From: Paenibacillus sp. 37
GTDB taxonomy: Bacteria; Bacillota; Bacilli; Paenibacillales; Paenibacillaceae
Assembly: GCF_008386395.1 (NCBI RefSeq)
Contig: NZ_CP043761.1
Span: 6,200,001 to 6,264,000, forward strand
DNA length: 64,000 nucleotides
Direction of reading: 5' to 3'
Within the stretch, counting starts at the first letter, position 1. Each line of letters opens with the position of its first letter. Under the pieces are notes generated by a model. The model saw only the letters and a list, made by a program, of their open reading frames with translations, was not told the origin of the DNA and searched no databases. Below, piece after piece: positions 10,699 to 22,798 of the stretch. The translations under genes and the position numbers were made by a program.

Positions 10699-12777
10699 CT
10701 ACTCGGTGCCTTTTGTTTTGGCAACGATTTCTTCAGCGATGCTCTTAGGAACTTCTTCATAGTGAGAGAGTTCCATGGAGAATACGCCGCGTCCTTGAGT
10801 ACCGGAACGAAGAGTTGTAGAGTAACCAAACATTTCAGACAGAGGTACCTTAGCACGGATGATTTGAGCTCCACTACGGGAATCCATACCTTCGATGCGG
10901 CCACGACGGGAGTTCAACATACCCATTACGTCACCCATGTACTCTTCTGGAACAGTTACTTCTACTTTCATGATAGGCTCAAGCAGAACTGGTTTACACT
11001 TGTCTTTAGCCGCTTTAAGCGCCATAGATCCGGCAATTTTAAATGCCATCTCATTGGAATCGACATCATGGTAAGATCCGTCTACGATTGTAGCCTTAAC
11101 GTCAACAAGCGGGAAGCCTGCAATAACGCCGTTTTTCATTTGCTCTTCAATCCCTGACAGTGCAGGTTGAATGTATTCTCTTGGTACGGAACCACCGACA
11201 ACCTTACTTTCGAACTGGCTGCCTGTACCCGGCTCGAGAGGTTCGAATTCAACCCATACGTGACCGTATTGACCACGACCACCGGATTGACGTACGAATT
11301 TACCTTCAACGCGCGCTGGAGCACGGAATGTTTCACGGTAAGCTACTTGTGGTTTACCCACAGTAGTTTCAACCTTGAACTCACGACGCATACGGTCGAT
11401 GATGATATCAAGGTGAAGCTCACCCATACCTGCCAAGATCGTTTGGCCTGTTTCTTCGTCAGTATGAGCACGAAGAGTTGGATCCTCTTCAGTCAACTTA
11501 CCGAGAGCAACACCCAGTTTATCCTGGTCAGCTTTGGTTTTAGGTTCAACAGCGATTTCGATAACCGGATCAGGGAAGTTCATTGACTCCAGGATAACCG
11601 GATTTTTCTCATCACATAGTGTATCACCTGTACCTGTATCTTTCAAACCTACGGCAGCTGCAATATCACCGGAGTATACTACAGTGATTTCTTGACGGCT
11701 GTTCGCATGCATTTGAAGGATACGACCGATACGCTCACGTTTGTTTTTAGTGGCATTCAATACATATGATCCGGATTGAAGAACACCAGAGTATACGCGG
11801 AAGAATGTCAATTTACCAACGTAAGGGTCAGTCATAATTTTGAATGCCAATGCGGAGAATGGCTCTTCATCGGATGACTTACGAATTGCTTCAGTTCCAT
11901 CTTCAAGATGTCCCGTGATCGATGCAACATCTGTTGGAGCTGGCAAGTAGTCGACAACAGCATCCAACATCAGTTGAACACCTTTGTTACGATATGAGGA
12001 TCCACAGATAACTGGGAATATCTTAACATCCACAACACCTTTACGGAGTACGGTTTTGATCTCATCAATTGTGATCTCTTCGCCTTCCAGGTATTTCATT
12101 GTCAATTCTTCATCCAGTTCAGCAACGCGCTCAATCAACTCGTTGCGAAGTTCTTCAACTTGATCTGCAAATTCTGCAGGAATATCGGTTTCTTCGATAT
12201 CTTGCCCGAGGTCATCTTTGTACATATGAGCTCTTTGTGCAACGATATCAATGATACCTTTGAAATCATTTTCAGCGCCGATTGGAAGTTGAATCGCAAC
12301 AGCGTTCGCTTGAAGGCGATCACGCATGTCAGATACAACGTTCAGGAAGTCAGCACCGATGATATCCATTTTGTTTACATATGCGATACGAGGTACGCCG
12401 TACTTGTCAGCCTGTCTCCATACGGTTTCGGACTGAGGCTCAACGCCTTCTTTCGCACTGAATACACCAACTGCTCCGTCCAATACACGAAGGGAACGTT
12501 CAACTTCAACAGTGAAGTCAACGTGTCCCGGGGTATCAATAATATTAACGCGGTGGCCTTTCCAAGCAGCGGTAGTTGCAGCGGAAGTAATCGTAATTCC
12601 GCGCTCCTGTTCCTGTTCCATCCAGTCCATTGTCGCAGCGCCTTCGTGTACTTCACCGATTTTGTGCGTACGTCCTGTGTAAAACAGGATCCGCTCAGTT
12701 GTCGTGGTTTTACCCGCATCAATATGAGCCATGATCCCGATATTACGTGTATTTTTCAAGGAGAACTCTCTAGCCAT
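10699..12777 (-). CDS. fusA: Elongation factor G
   Basis: EF-G is the GTPase that drives translocation and, with RRF, ribosome recycling. The 692-residue product has G1 AHIDAGKT (17-24), DTPGHVDF and NKMD motifs, the RGITI switch, and the domain IV tip region [10 protein letters not shown]. Its length fits canonical EF-G rather than the FusB or BipA type. It sits between rpsG and tuf in the str operon. The ATG has AAGGGAGACC upstream. Confidence 0.98.
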   Translation of the reverse strand: MAREFSLKNTRNIGIMAHIDAGKTTTTERILFYTGRTHKIGEVHEGAATMDWMEQEQERGITITSAATTAAWKGHRVNIIDTPGHVDFTVEVERSLRVLDGAVGVFSAKEGVEPQSETVWRQADKYGVPRIAYVNKMDIIGADFLNVVSDMRDRLQANAVAIQLPIGAENDFKGIIDIVAQRAHMYKDDLGQDIEETDIPAEFADQVEELRNELIERVAELDEELTMKYLEGEEITIDEIKTVLRKGVVDVKIFPVICGSSYRNKGVQLMLDAVVDYLPAPTDVASITGHLEDGTEAIRKSSDEEPFSALAFKIMTDPYVGKLTFFRVYSGVLQSGSYVLNATKNKRERIGRILQMHANSRQEITVVYSGDIAAAVGLKDTGTGDTLCDEKNPVILESMNFPDPVIEIAVEPKTKADQDKLGVALGKLTEEDPTLRAHTDEETGQTILAGMGELHLDIIIDRMRREFKVETTVGKPQVAYRETFRAPARVEGKFVRQSGGRGQYGHVWVEFEPLEPGTGSQFESKVVGGSVPREYIQPALSGIEEQMKNGVIAGFPLVDVKATIVDGSYHDVDSNEMAFKIAGSMALKAAKDKCKPVLLEPIMKVEVTVPEEYMGDVMGMLNSRRGRIEGMDSRSGAQIIRAKVPLSEMFGYSTTLRSGTQGRGVFSMELSHYEEVPKSIAEEIVAKTKGTE

Positions 12778-12827
12778 GTAATGGGTCTCCCTTCAAAATT
12801 GAAGTTTTTTTTATTGTGAACTGAATC

Positions 12828-13298
12828 CTACCAACGGTAGTGAGCAAACGCTTTGTTCGCTTCAGCCATTTTGTGCGTATCTTCACGTTTTTTAACGGAA
12901 GCGCCTGTGTTGTTGGAAGCGTCGATGATCTCAGCCGCCAAACGCTCTTCCATTGTTTTCTCACCGCGGTTGCGGGAGTAGTTCACGAGCCAACGTAATC
13001 CCAGAGCAGTACGTCTCTCTGGTTTCACCTCGATTGGTACTTGGTAGTTGGCACCGCCGACACGGCGAGCTTTAACTTCCAGGACTGGCATGATGTTCTT
13101 GATTGCTGCTTCAAATACTTCCATAGGGTCATTACCCGTACGTTCTTGAATCAACTTGAACGCATTATACAGAATGCTTTGAGCAACACCGCGTTTTCCG
13201 CCGATCATAATGCGGTTGATTAAACGAGTAACCAACTTGCTGTTATATAACGGATCAGGCAGAACGTCTCTTTTCGTAACTGGACCTTTGCGTGGCAT
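12828..13298 (-). CDS. rpsG: 30S ribosomal protein S7 (uS7)
   Basis: S7 nucleates assembly of the 30S head and contacts E-site tRNA. The 156-residue product begins [20 protein letters not shown] and contains the family signature [19 protein letters not shown]. The C-terminus ([11 protein letters not shown]) is complete. It lies between rpsL and fusA, 87 bases after rpsL. Confidence 0.97.
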   Translation of the reverse strand: MPRKGPVTKRDVLPDPLYNSKLVTRLINRIMIGGKRGVAQSILYNAFKLIQERTGNDPMEVFEAAIKNIMPVLEVKARRVGGANYQVPIEVKPERRTALGLRWLVNYSRNRGEKTMEERLAAEIIDASNNTGASVKKREDTHKMAEANKAFAHYRW

Positions 13299-13385
13299 GG
13301 ATATCCCCCTTTCTTTCTTGTTCAGCAGATCCTGTACCTTCCAGACTTAGACCAGAAGGCTTTCAGGCTATCTGCCTATAATAGT

Positions 13386-13808
13386 TTAGGCTTTTTTAGC
13401 TTTTGGACGTTTAGCGCCGTATTTCGAACGAGCTTGCATACGGTTGTTTACACCAGCAGTATCGAGAGCTCCACGAACGATGTGATAACGAACTCCTGCA
13501 AGGTCTTTAACTTTACCTCCGCGGATCAATACCACACTGTGCTCTTGAAGGTTATGTCCGATTCCCGGGATATAAGCAGTAACCTCGAGACGGTTCGTCA
13601 AACGAACACGGGCATACTTACGAAGTGCAGAGTTTGGTTTACGTGGAGTCATTGTACCTACACGAGTGCAGACACCACGTTTTTGTGGGGCACTGATGTT
13701 AGTAGATTCACGTTTCAAAGCGTTGAATCCTTTTTGCAAAGCTGGAGATTTTGACTTCTCAACTTTTGCTTGACGTCCTTTACGAACCAGTTGGTTAATA
13801 GTTGGCAT
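13386..13808 (-). CDS. rpsL: 30S ribosomal protein S12 (uS12) with Arg56 and Ala104
   Basis: S12 sits at the decoding centre and controls accuracy. The 140-residue product starts [20 protein letters not shown]. Two positions differ from the usual sequence. The first lysine of the [11 protein letters not shown] motif is Arg (codon CGT, residue 56). The proline in KDLPGVRY is Ala (codon GCA, residue 104). Residue 56 corresponds to Lys42 of E. coli and Lys43 of M. tuberculosis, where Arg gives streptomycin resistance; residue 104 corresponds to E. coli Pro90. The gene is otherwise intact and is the second gene of the str operon. Confidence 0.97.
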   Translation of the reverse strand: MPTINQLVRKGRQAKVEKSKSPALQKGFNALKRESTNISAPQKRGVCTRVGTMTPRKPNSALRKYARVRLTNRLEVTAYIPGIGHNLQEHSVVLIRGGKVKDLAGVRYHIVRGALDTAGVNNRMQARSKYGAKRPKAKKA

Positions 13809-13958
13809 GTGATTGCCACCCCCTTCCTCAAATATTCATGTTTCTTTATAAACCTCTTTGCACTAAGCCCACAGACCCAGGCGGTTCATAAAAAGACAAA
13901 TGAAAAGTTTTTGCCTTGGAGAATCCTTAAAAGTTCTCGGACAAAAACGTTCCTTACC

Positions 13959-14210
13959 CTATGATTTTACGACAGCAGCCATAGCTGCTCCTACTCCAAT
14001 CCCGCAAGCCTTGCCGAGATTTTTCATTGTATCCACTTTCGTGCATTTCACATTGTGTTGTTCACACAAAGCAATGATTTTGGAAGTAAGCTGCGGATCA
14101 CTATCTTCTGCGACATAGACTTCAGAAGCCATACCTGTCTGCACCATCCGCATGGTCTGTTTGGTACCTATTTTGACATGAGCATCTTGCAAGGCTTTTT
14201 CATTAGACAT
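13959..14210 (-). CDS. ybxF: L7Ae-family K-turn RNA-binding protein (YbxF-like)
   Basis: This 83-residue protein belongs to the L7Ae/L30e/S12e/Gadd45 fold. The central VQTGMASEVYVAEDSDPQL and the C-terminal GKACGIGVGAAMAAVV match the bacterial YbxF/YlxQ group, which binds kink-turn RNA. It is the first gene of the str operon directly upstream of rpsL, as in Bacillus subtilis. Its exact target is not shown by the sequence. The ATG at 14208-14210 has GGAGGAATACACA upstream. Confidence 0.92.
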   Translation of the reverse strand: MSNEKALQDAHVKIGTKQTMRMVQTGMASEVYVAEDSDPQLTSKIIALCEQHNVKCTKVDTMKNLGKACGIGVGAAMAAVVKS

Positions 14211-14264
14211 TGTGTATTCCTCCGAATAGAACCATGTACAATCAGCTGCCCACGCACCTTTGAT

Positions 14265-14293
14265 ATATTAGCATCTAGCGCAAGCATTGTCAA
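14265..14293 (-). promoter_or_regulatory. Probable SigA promoter of the str operon (ybxF-rpsL-rpsG-fusA-tuf)
   Basis: On the minus strand a consensus TTGACA -35 box (14288-14293) is followed after exactly 17 bases by TAATAT (14265-14270). Transcription would begin about 50 bases upstream of the ybxF start. The 204-base gap after rpoC shows no strong terminator, so read-through from rpoC is also possible. Confidence 0.8.
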
Positions 14294-14414
14294 TGCTAAT
14301 CCTAAAACATTTTTTAAAAGTTTACGTACATCAGGATTCGTCCGCCTGTATTATACAAACGTCCGTCTCCTGACGCACAAAACTTTCACTCTCCTCTAAT
14401 AAGGAGAAATATAT

Positions 14415-17400
14415 TTAATCAACCGAAACTGGCTCAAGTTCTTCTACTGAAGATTGGCCATCTTCTGGCTCAGCAAATTTGATGCTGCGGTAACGGTGCA
14501 TACCTGTACCTGCAGGAATCAATTTACCGATAATTACATTTTCCTTCAGACCGAGCAACTGATCGACTTTACCTTTGATTGCTGCATCTGTCAATACACG
14601 TGTAGTTTCTTGGAACGAAGCCGCTGAGAGGAAGGAGTCTGTTTCCAGGGATGCTTTCGTAATACCGAGCAGGATTGGTTTAGCAACCGCCGGCTCTTTA
14701 TCACTAAGAATCGCAATTTTGTTAGCTCTTTCGTACTCATGCATATCCACGAATGATCCTGGCAACAGCGTTGTATCTCCTGCATCTACGATACGGATTT
14801 TACGCAGCATTTGACGGATCATAACTTCAACGTGCTTATCGTTAATTTCTACGCCTTGGTTACGATATACGCGTTGTACTTCCTGCAGAATGTAGTTCTG
14901 TACACCACGTATGCCTTTAATCCGTAACATCTCTTTTGGATCAATGGAACCGTCTGTCAACTCGTCACCCGCTTCAACTTCCATGCCTTCGCTTACGCGT
15001 ACACGGGAACCGTAGGTAACGGAGTAAACTTTGGATTCCGCCTCACCTTGAATTTCGATTTCACGACGATCTTTCGCTTCGCGAATCTCTTTAACTACAC
15101 CATCAATCTCACTGATCGTTGCTTGACCCTTAGGATTACGAGCTTCAAACAACTCCTGGATACGCGGCAAACCTTGCGTAATATCGTCTCCGGCTACACC
15201 ACCGGTATGGAACGTACGCATTGTAAGCTGTGTTCCTGGCTCACCAATGGACTGTGCTGCGATAATACCAACTGCTTCACCAATCTCCACGTGTTTACCA
15301 GTCGCGAGGTTGCGACCATAACACTTCTTGCAGACACCATGACTTGCACGGCAGCTGAGGACGGAGCGGATTTGCAATTTAGTAATACCTGCTTTGATAA
15401 TCGCTTCTGCTTTATCGGAGTCAATCAATTCATTGCGACCTACAATGATTTCTTTCGTTTCCGGATGACGAAGAGTCTCGAAGCAGTATCTGCCTTCAAT
15501 ACGGTCGTAGAGGTCTTCGATAACCTCTTTACCATCCTGGATACGACTTACCGTAAAGCCTTTATCTGTACCACAATCATCATCACGCACGATTACGTCT
15601 TGGGCTACGTCTACGAGACGACGAGTCAGGTAACCTGAATCGGCTGTACGCAGGGCTGTATCCGCCAAACCTTTACGCGCTCCGTGAGTGGAGATAAAGT
15701 ACTCGAGTACTGTCAGACCTTCACGGAAGTTAGATTTAATTGGGAGTTCGATAATTCGACCGGATGGGTTGGCCATCAGACCACGCATACCGCCCAATTG
15801 GGTGATTTGCGATTTGTTACCCCGTGCTTTGGAGTCTACCATCATCATGATCGAGTTGTAACGATCCATGGACTTCATCAGAATCTCAGTGATGTCATCT
15901 TTGGATTTTGACCAGATATCAATGATACGGTCATAGCGCTCTTCATTCGTAATCAGACCACGACGGTACTGATTCGTAACGATTTGTGCTTTTTCCTCAG
16001 ATTGTCTAAGAATTTCAAACTTCTCAGGCGGAACGATAACATCAGATACCGCAACCGTAATACCGGCACGTGTAGAGTATGTGAAACCAAGTTGTTTGAT
16101 TTTATCCAAAATAACGGCTGTTTCCGTTGTGTGATAAATTTCAAAACAACGTGCGATGATGGAGCCGAGGTATTCTTTACCGACACCGCCAGCCAGAGGA
16201 GCATTCATAATAGCTTCTCTGAGATCAGCACCTTTTTCATATACAAATGAGTGATCTGCAGTACCTTGGTAAAGGTTAGCACGAGTCGCATCATTGATAT
16301 ACGGGAAGCTTGCCGGGAAAATTTCATTGAAGATAATTTTACCGATAGTTGTCAGCAACATTCCTTCTTGCTGCTCTTCCGTGAAGCTTGTTTTACCAAG
16401 CGCCTTAACCGGAATAGCTACACGAGCATGCAGACCAGCAGTACCACGTTGGTATGCCGATACAGCTTCGTTAACTGTACGCAAGATCATACCTGTGCCC
16501 TTTTCTTCCTTGTTGTCCATAGTGAGGTAGTAAGAACCAAGCACCATATCCTGGGAAGGAGTAACAACCGGTTTACCGTCTTTCGGGTTCAAAATGTTAC
16601 CCGATGCAAGCATCAGGATACGTGCTTCCGCTTGAGCTTCAGCGGACAACGGAACGTGCACGGCCATTTGGTCACCGTCAAAGTCGGCATTGTATGCCGT
16701 ACATACGAGCGGGTGAAGACGAATTGCTTTACCTTCAACGAGAATCGGTTCAAATGCTTGAATACCGAGTCTGTGAAGCGTAGGGGCACGGTTCAACAGA
16801 ACCGGATGCTCCTTGATTACTTCTTCAAGAACATCCCATACTTCAGGACTTACACGCTCAACTTTACGTTTTGCGCTCTTGATGTTGTGGGCAAGCCCTT
16901 TATTTACAAGCTCTTTCATAACAAAAGGCTTGAACAATTCAAGTGCCATATCTTTCGGCAGACCACACTGATACATTTTCAGGTAAGGTCCAACAACGAT
17001 AACGGAACGACCAGAATAGTCAACCCGTTTACCGAGCAAGTTTTGACGGAAACGTCCTTGTTTACCTTTCAGCATGTGGCTGAGAGATTTCAATGGACGG
17101 TTACCAGGACCCGTTACCGGGCGTCCACGACGACCATTATCGATCAATGCGTCAACAGCTTCCTGCAACATCCGTTTTTCATTTTGCACGATAATATCTG
17201 GCGCGCCCAGATCAAGCAGACGTTTCAGACGGTTGTTCCGGTTGATTACACGGCGATACAAGTCATTCAAGTCAGACGTTGCAAAACGTCCACCATCCAA
17301 CTGTACCATTGGACGAAGTTCCGGCGGGATAACAGGAAGTACATCCATGATCATCCACTCTGGCTTGTTGCCGGAGTTGCGGAATGCTTCGATAACTTCC

Positions 17401-18029
17401 AAACGTTTGATTGCACGATTACGACGTTGTCCTTGCGCAGTCCGGAGCTCTTCTTTCAGGAACTCGAGCTCTTTGTCTATGTCAAGATCTTGAAGCAATT
17501 TTTTAACCGCTTCTGCGCCCATGCCAGCATGGAAACCATAACCGTATTTTTCACGGTAGCTGCGGTACTCTTTCTCGGACAACAGCTGTTTTTTCTCCAG
17601 TGGAGTTTCTCCTGGATCAGTTACAACATATGATGCAAAATAAATAATCTCTTCAAGAGATCTTGGAGACATATCCAGAGCAAGACCCATACGGCTCGGA
17701 ATACCTTTGAAGTACCAGATATGCGATACCGGAGCAGCGAGCTCAATATGGCCCATCCGTTCGCGGCGTACTTTCGCACGTGTTACTTCAACGCCACAAC
17801 GATCACAGACAACGCCTTTATAACGGACGCGTTTGTATTTACCGCAATGACATTCCCAGTCTTTTGTAGGGCCAAAAATCTTTTCGCAGAATAGCCCTTC
17901 TTTTTCCGGTTTCAACGTACGATAGTTGATCGTTTCCGGTTTTTTCACTTCTCCGCGGGACCAAGAACGAATTTTCTCTGGGGAAGCAAGCCCGATCTTC
18001 ATGTATTCGAAATTGTTGACGTCCAACAA
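14415..18029 (-). CDS. rpoC: RNA polymerase beta' subunit
   Basis: This is the beta' subunit of RNA polymerase, about 1204 residues, carrying the catalytic centre. The N-terminal zinc site uses C60, C62, C75 and C78 (CHC and CDRC). The metal-binding NADFDGDQM loop provides the three catalytic aspartates. A second zinc cluster is in [11 protein letters not shown]. The start is a TTG at 18027-18029 behind GGAGGG (eight bases); a second TTG follows immediately, so the protein begins [11 protein letters not shown] or [10 protein letters not shown]. Residues further upstream in frame overlap the ribosome-binding site. It follows rpoB by 113 bases. Confidence 0.97.
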   Translation of the reverse strand: MLDVNNFEYMKIGLASPEKIRSWSRGEVKKPETINYRTLKPEKEGLFCEKIFGPTKDWECHCGKYKRVRYKGVVCDRCGVEVTRAKVRRERMGHIELAAPVSHIWYFKGIPSRMGLALDMSPRSLEEIIYFASYVVTDPGETPLEKKQLLSEKEYRSYREKYGYGFHAGMGAEAVKKLLQDLDIDKELEFLKEELRTAQGQRRNRAIKRLEVIEAFRNSGNKPEWMIMDVLPVIPPELRPMVQLDGGRFATSDLNDLYRRVINRNNRLKRLLDLGAPDIIVQNEKRMLQEAVDALIDNGRRGRPVTGPGNRPLKSLSHMLKGKQGRFRQNLLGKRVDYSGRSVIVVGPYLKMYQCGLPKDMALELFKPFVMKELVNKGLAHNIKSAKRKVERVSPEVWDVLEEVIKEHPVLLNRAPTLHRLGIQAFEPILVEGKAIRLHPLVCTAYNADFDGDQMAVHVPLSAEAQAEARILMLASGNILNPKDGKPVVTPSQDMVLGSYYLTMDNKEEKGTGMILRTVNEAVSAYQRGTAGLHARVAIPVKALGKTSFTEEQQEGMLLTTIGKIIFNEIFPASFPYINDATRANLYQGTADHSFVYEKGADLREAIMNAPLAGGVGKEYLGSIIARCFEIYHTTETAVILDKIKQLGFTYSTRAGITVAVSDVIVPPEKFEILRQSEEKAQIVTNQYRRGLITNEERYDRIIDIWSKSKDDITEILMKSMDRYNSIMMMVDSKARGNKSQITQLGGMRGLMANPSGRIIELPIKSNFREGLTVLEYFISTHGARKGLADTALRTADSGYLTRRLVDVAQDVIVRDDDCGTDKGFTVSRIQDGKEVIEDLYDRIEGRYCFETLRHPETKEIIVGRNELIDSDKAEAIIKAGITKLQIRSVLSCRASHGVCKKCYGRNLATGKHVEIGEAVGIIAAQSIGEPGTQLTMRTFHTGGVAGDDITQGLPRIQELFEARNPKGQATISEIDGVVKEIREAKDRREIEIQGEAESKVYSVTYGSRVRVSEGMEVEAGDELTDGSIDPKEMLRIKGIRGVQNYILQEVQRVYRNQGVEINDKHVEVMIRQMLRKIRIVDAGDTTLLPGSFVDMHEYERANKIAILSDKEPAVAKPILLGITKASLETDSFLSAASFQETTRVLTDAAIKGKVDQLLGLKENVIIGKLIPAGTGMHRYRSIKFAEPEDGQSSVEELEPVSVD

Positions 18030-18142
18030 GGAGCAACCCTCCTTAACCAATTCCTGTAATCTAGGTTACGCCCACTCCGGCCGAAGCCGGAGCAAGACGT
18101 GAGCCTGATGAAAAACGCCGGTCATCATGCGCTCGAAGCGGT

Positions 18143-21100
18143 TTATTCCGCTCCGACCTCTGTACCCTCAAGGTTGAGGCTGAGCTTATCGCTCGCAGCG
18201 TCATCTTCATCGTCCATTTCTCTCATTTCAATCTCTTGCTCATCTTCACTCAAAATCTTAACGTCCATACCCAAGCTTTGCAGCTCTTTGATCAATACTT
18301 TGAATGATTCAGGAACGCCTGGTTCCGGAACATTCTCACCTTTGACAATGGATTCATACGTTTTAACCCGACCAACAACGTCATCGGATTTAACAGTCAA
18401 GATTTCTTGCAGTGTATAAGCTGCACCGTATGCCTCAAGCGCCCATACTTCCATCTCCCCGAAACGCTGTCCACCAAATTGGGCTTTACCACCCAATGGC
18501 TGTTGCGTAACAAGTGAGTAAGGACCCGTGGAACGGGCATGGATTTTATCATCAACCATGTGTGCCAATTTGATCATGTGCATGACACCTACGGTAACTT
18601 CACGTTCAAACTCTTCACCTGTACGACCATCATACAGGACAGTTTTACCATTACGTTGCATACCTGCTTCTTCCATCGTATCGAAGACGTCATACTCCTT
18701 CGCTCCGTCGAATACAGGAGTTGCAACGTGAATACCCAGTTGCATCGCCGCCATACCCAAGTGAACCTCGAGTACTTGACCGATATTCATCCGGGAAGGT
18801 ACGCCCAGTGGGTTAAGAACGATCTGAACCGGTGTACCGTCTGGCAGGAAAGGCATATCTTCTTCCGGCAAGATGCGGGCCACGACCCCTTTGTTACCGT
18901 GACGTCCGGCCATTTTATCACCCTCGGAAATTTTCCGTTTTTGAGCAATATATACACGAACGAGTTGGTTAACACCTGGAGGTAGCTCATCACCGTTTTC
19001 ACGGGTAAATACTTTCACGTCTACTACGATACCGTCAGTACCATGTGGTACACGCAAGGAAGTATCACGTACTTCACGTGCTTTCTCACCAAAGATCGCA
19101 TGCAAGAGACGTTCTTCTGCTGTCAGCTCTGTTACACCCTTAGGTGTTACTTTACCAACCAGAATGTCGCCAGCACTGATCTCAGCACCGATGCGGATAA
19201 TACCGCGCTCATCCAAGTTACGCAACGCTTCTTCCCCAACGTTAGGGATGTCACGTGTGATCTCTTCAGGTCCAAGCTTGGTATCACGTGCTTCTGACTC
19301 ATACTCCTCGATATGGATGGATGTGTATACATCTTCCTTAACGAGTTTTTCACTGAGCAAGATCGCATCCTCGTAGTTGTAACCTTCCCAAGTCATGAAG
19401 GCAACAACAACGTTACGTCCCAGAGCCAATTCACCCATTTCCGTTGAAGGACCATCAGCGAGGATATCACCAGCTTTGACAGCGGCACCTCTTTTGACAA
19501 TCGGACGCTGGTTAATGCATGTTCCTTGGTTCGAACGCATAAATTTGTGTAATTTATATTTAACGATATCGCCTTTAACTTCCTGACCGTCCACTTCTTC
19601 AACACGACGGACCCAAATCTCGTTCGCAGAAGAACGTTCGATAATTCCGTCATAATCGGAGACAATACATACACCAGAATCTTTTGCAGCTTTGTGTTCC
19701 ATACCTGTACCTACAAGTGGTGCTTTAGGAATCAAGAGTGGAACCGCCTGCCGCTGCATGTTAGATCCCATGAGTGCACGGTTGGAGTCATCGTTCTCAA
19801 GGAACGGGATCAGCGCTGTCGCGACGGATACAACCTGTTTAGGAGATACGTCCATGTAGTCAACTCGTTCACTCGGCATCGTAAGGATGTTATCCGACTG
19901 TTTGTTGTAACGTACAATGATCGCTTCTTCTTCAAATGTACCGTCTTCGTTCAACTTCGCATTCGCTTGCGCGATAACATAGTTGTCCTCTTCGTCCGCT
20001 GTCAGGTAATCAATTTGCTCGGTTACAATACCTGTCTTCGGATCAACCCAACGATATGGAGCTTCAATGAAGCCATATTCATTCACACGAGCGAATGTAG
20101 ACAAGGAGTTGATCAAACCAATGTTTGGTCCCTCTGGAGTCTCGATTGGACACATACGGCCATAGTGGGATGGATGGACGTCACGCACTTCCATACCTGC
20201 GCGCTCACGCGTCAAACCACCGGGTCCGAGTGCGGACAAACGACGTTTATGTGTCAGCTCACCCAGCGGGTTTGTTTGATCCATAAACTGTGACAACTGA
20301 GAGCTACCAAAGAACTCTTTAATCGACGCAATAACAGGACGTATGTTAATCAAAGCCTGTGGTGTAATTACGTTAGCATCCTGAATGGACATTCTCTCAC
20401 GAACCACACGCTCCATACGGGACAAACCGATACGGAACTGGTTCTGCAGGAGTTCACCCACCGAACGCAAACGACGGTTACCCAGATGATCGATATCATC
20501 CGTGCTACCAATTCCCTGCAGAAGGTTAAGGAAATAACTGATGGACGAAATGATATCCGCCGGTGTCACGTTTTTAACGGACTTGTCAATGTTTGCATTG
20601 GCAATCAGTTTAACCACTTTACCATCTTCAGTTGGTGAGAACACATCAATCGTTTGCATAGGGATATCATTGGCATCCAAAACGCCGTTACCCACGTGAT
20701 ACGTGCGGAATCCAACGCTCTTCTCCAGATACGGCATGATTTCATCCAACAAACGACGATCAACCATTTGACCTGCTTCAGCAATGATTTCACCAGTCTC
20801 AGCGTCAACAAGTGACTCAGCCAAGCGCTGGTTAAACAAACGGTTTTTGATGTGCAGTTTTTTATTCATTTTGTAACGACCTACATTAGCCAGGTCATAA
20901 CGTTTTGGATCAAAGAAACGTGCTACGAGCAAGCTTTTCGCATTATCCAGCGTCGGCGGCTCGCCCGGACGAAGACGCTCATAGATCTCAATGAGTGCTT
21001 TCTCCGTGGAATCCGTGTTGTCTTTGTCCAGAGTGTTTCGGATATATTCGTCATTACCGAGCAGATCCAGAATCTCAGCATCTGTGCCAAAACCAAGTGA

Positions 21101-21688
21101 ACGCAGGAGAACCGTAACCGGTATTTTACGTGTACGGTCGATCCGGACGTAAACAACATCCTTCGCGTCCATCTCCAGTTCCAACCAAGCGCCGCGGTTA
21201 GGAATAACTGTAGCGGTATACGTTTTTTTGGCGTTTTTATCTACTTTGGTACTGAAGTAAACGCTAGGAGAGCGAACCAACTGGCTGACAATAACCCGTT
21301 CCGCACCATTAATAATAAATGTGCCCGTGTTGGTCATCAGCGGGAAATCTCCCATGAATACTTCCTGCTCTTTGACTTCGCCGGTTTCCTTATTAATGAG
21401 CCGGACTTTGACCCGAAGCGGTGCTGCATACGTAACGTCACGCTCTTTCGCATCGTCTACTGTATACTTCGGTTCACCGAGACTGTAATCGATAAATTCC
21501 AAAATCAAGTTACCTGTAAAATCCTGGATCGGCGAGATATCCTGGAACATTTCGCGCAACCCTTCCTCCAAAAACCAATCATAGGATTTTTGTTGGATTT
21601 CAATCAGGTTTGGAACTTCGAGTATCTCGTTAATTCGTGCATAACTGCGCCGAGTGCGTCGACCATATTGAACAAGATGTCCTGCCAA
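18143..21688 (-). CDS. rpoB: RNA polymerase beta subunit
   Basis: This is the beta subunit of RNA polymerase, 1181 residues from the TTG start at 21686-21688 ([20 protein letters not shown]). An upstream in-frame TTG overlaps the Shine-Dalgarno GAGGGGTGAG and was rejected. The rifampicin-binding cluster [14 protein letters not shown] and [14 protein letters not shown] has no resistance-type change. The [13 protein letters not shown] catalytic segment is intact and the C-terminus is acidic, as usual in Firmicutes. It is co-transcribed with rpoC from a promoter about 315 bases upstream. Confidence 0.97.
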   Translation of the reverse strand: MAGHLVQYGRRTRRSYARINEILEVPNLIEIQQKSYDWFLEEGLREMFQDISPIQDFTGNLILEFIDYSLGEPKYTVDDAKERDVTYAAPLRVKVRLINKETGEVKEQEVFMGDFPLMTNTGTFIINGAERVIVSQLVRSPSVYFSTKVDKNAKKTYTATVIPNRGAWLELEMDAKDVVYVRIDRTRKIPVTVLLRSLGFGTDAEILDLLGNDEYIRNTLDKDNTDSTEKALIEIYERLRPGEPPTLDNAKSLLVARFFDPKRYDLANVGRYKMNKKLHIKNRLFNQRLAESLVDAETGEIIAEAGQMVDRRLLDEIMPYLEKSVGFRTYHVGNGVLDANDIPMQTIDVFSPTEDGKVVKLIANANIDKSVKNVTPADIISSISYFLNLLQGIGSTDDIDHLGNRRLRSVGELLQNQFRIGLSRMERVVRERMSIQDANVITPQALINIRPVIASIKEFFGSSQLSQFMDQTNPLGELTHKRRLSALGPGGLTRERAGMEVRDVHPSHYGRMCPIETPEGPNIGLINSLSTFARVNEYGFIEAPYRWVDPKTGIVTEQIDYLTADEEDNYVIAQANAKLNEDGTFEEEAIIVRYNKQSDNILTMPSERVDYMDVSPKQVVSVATALIPFLENDDSNRALMGSNMQRQAVPLLIPKAPLVGTGMEHKAAKDSGVCIVSDYDGIIERSSANEIWVRRVEEVDGQEVKGDIVKYKLHKFMRSNQGTCINQRPIVKRGAAVKAGDILADGPSTEMGELALGRNVVVAFMTWEGYNYEDAILLSEKLVKEDVYTSIHIEEYESEARDTKLGPEEITRDIPNVGEEALRNLDERGIIRIGAEISAGDILVGKVTPKGVTELTAEERLLHAIFGEKAREVRDTSLRVPHGTDGIVVDVKVFTRENGDELPPGVNQLVRVYIAQKRKISEGDKMAGRHGNKGVVARILPEEDMPFLPDGTPVQIVLNPLGVPSRMNIGQVLEVHLGMAAMQLGIHVATPVFDGAKEYDVFDTMEEAGMQRNGKTVLYDGRTGEEFEREVTVGVMHMIKLAHMVDDKIHARSTGPYSLVTQQPLGGKAQFGGQRFGEMEVWALEAYGAAYTLQEILTVKSDDVVGRVKTYESIVKGENVPEPGVPESFKVLIKELQSLGMDVKILSEDEQEIEMREMDDEDDAASDKLSLNLEGTEVGAE

Positions 21689-21996
21689 CTTAAACTCACC
21701 CCTCAATGTCTACTCACTTTAAAAATTTCGTTGCGAACCTCTGTTTGTAACCTTATAATGGTACACATACAGAGCAAAGCAATGCATCCACAAATAAAGA
21801 AAAGCCCTTACTCGAAATGTCGTTCGAAAAAAGAGCAACTTTGATCGGCGGATGTCTTTCCAAATCATTCTTATCCCCAGTTTGCCCAAAATGTACATAT
21901 TATACGCCAAACGTAGGCATAATAAGCCCGTTCGGCGTAAAAAAGGTTGACATTTTTAGTTAGCTAAAGCCAAGTAGGGCATCTTAATACTGACAT
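21689..21996 (-). promoter_or_regulatory. Long structured 5' leader of rpoBC
   Basis: About 300 bases separate the predicted transcription start from the rpoB start codon. There is no gene in it. Two hairpins can be read. One has 11-base arms at 21903-21913 and 21929-21939 with one G-U pair. The other lies near 21735-21780 and joins CTCTGT with ACAGAG and an inner GTGTACC with GGTTACA. Neither is followed by a clear T-run, so neither is an obvious terminator. A regulatory role is inference. Confidence 0.45.
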
Positions 21997-22002
21997 TTTA
22001 CA

Positions 22003-22031
22003 ACTATACCACGAACTGAATTTCAAGTCAA
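22003..22031 (-). promoter_or_regulatory. Probable SigA promoter of rpoBC
   Basis: On the minus strand TTGACT (22026-22031) and TATAGT (22003-22008) are separated by 17 bases. The promoter begins about 50 bases after the stop codon of the methyltransferase gene, which makes rpoBC an independent unit as well as a possible read-through target. Confidence 0.75.
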
Positions 22032-22081
22032 TAGTCCTATTGCAAAAAAAATGATCCCCTGCTTACTTTACAAACTCGGAT

Positions 22082-22702
22082 TCAGCTTTTAGTAGATACC
22101 TCTTCCGTTTTCACCGCTTTGAAAATCCGATAGCCTTTATCCTTCGTCACTTCTTCCACTCTTCCAAACAAAGATTCCAATTTCGCTTTCGCTGACGGGG
22201 CTCCTTGTTTTTTCTGAATGACAATCCACAACGAACCGCCTACCTTCAGATGGCGATGTGCCTGTTCGAAAATAGTATGAACCGTCTCTTTCCCAGCCCG
22301 TATAGGCGGGTTGGTTAGGATAACGTCAAAATCTTGCTTTTTCACTTCAGCCAGTAGATTACTTTGCAATACCGTAACATTGTTAATTCCGTTCGCTTTT
22401 GCATTTTCCCTGGAAAGTTCAACGGCTCTCTCGTTGATATCGATCATGGTGACATGCCCATCCGGTACAAGTTTGGCTGCTGTAAGACCCATTGGCCCGT
22501 ATCCACAGCCCACATCGAGAACATGAGCCCCTGATGGCAACTCTATCGCATCAATCAACACTCTGCTGCCATAATCGATTCCGTTTTTGGAAAACACACC
22601 GGCATCCGTCACGAATCGCAGACTGAATCCGCGAAGAACCGCTTCAGTTGCTCTGCGATCATGCGCCACTTGCGGTTTGTCCGAAAAATAATGATTGGAC
22701 AT
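22082..22702 (-). CDS. Class I SAM-dependent methyltransferase, RsmC/YbxB-like
   Basis: The 206-residue product has the SAM-binding motif HVLDVGCGYGPMGL, an acidic second motif (VTMIDINERAVEL) and the NPPIRAG motif (NPPY class) typical of N-methyltransferases acting on nucleic-acid bases, as in the 16S guanine methyltransferase RsmC. It matches the Bacillus subtilis YbxB position between rplL and rpoB. The substrate is therefore inferred to be rRNA. The ATG at 22700-22702 was preferred over a GTG four codons upstream because of GAGTGAGG spacing. It starts shortly after the rplL terminator. Confidence 0.88.
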   Translation of the reverse strand: MSNHYFSDKPQVAHDRRATEAVLRGFSLRFVTDAGVFSKNGIDYGSRVLIDAIELPSGAHVLDVGCGYGPMGLTAAKLVPDGHVTMIDINERAVELSRENAKANGINNVTVLQSNLLAEVKKQDFDVILTNPPIRAGKETVHTIFEQAHRHLKVGGSLWIVIQKKQGAPSAKAKLESLFGRVEEVTKDKGYRIFKAVKTEEVSTKS

Positions 22703-22733
22703 GCCCTCACTCACTTTCCATTTACAATTACAG

Positions 22734-22769
22734 CAACAAACCCCTTGATATAAGTCAAGGGGTTTGTTG
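22734..22769 (-). terminator. Terminator-like hairpin after rplL
   Basis: A 15-base perfect inverted repeat (22734-22748 and 22755-22769, six-base loop) lies about 30 bases past the rplL stop. The 3' arm is T-rich (GGGGTTTGTTG) on both strands. Incomplete termination would set the level of the methyltransferase gene downstream. Confidence 0.75.
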
Positions 22770-22798
22770 TTTTGTTCATTTAGCTTGTAATAGCTAAA

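Noticed and set aside
18143..21688. Rifampicin-resistance change in RpoB
   Set aside because: The cluster around [12 protein letters not shown] and [11 protein letters not shown] has the usual sensitive-type residues.
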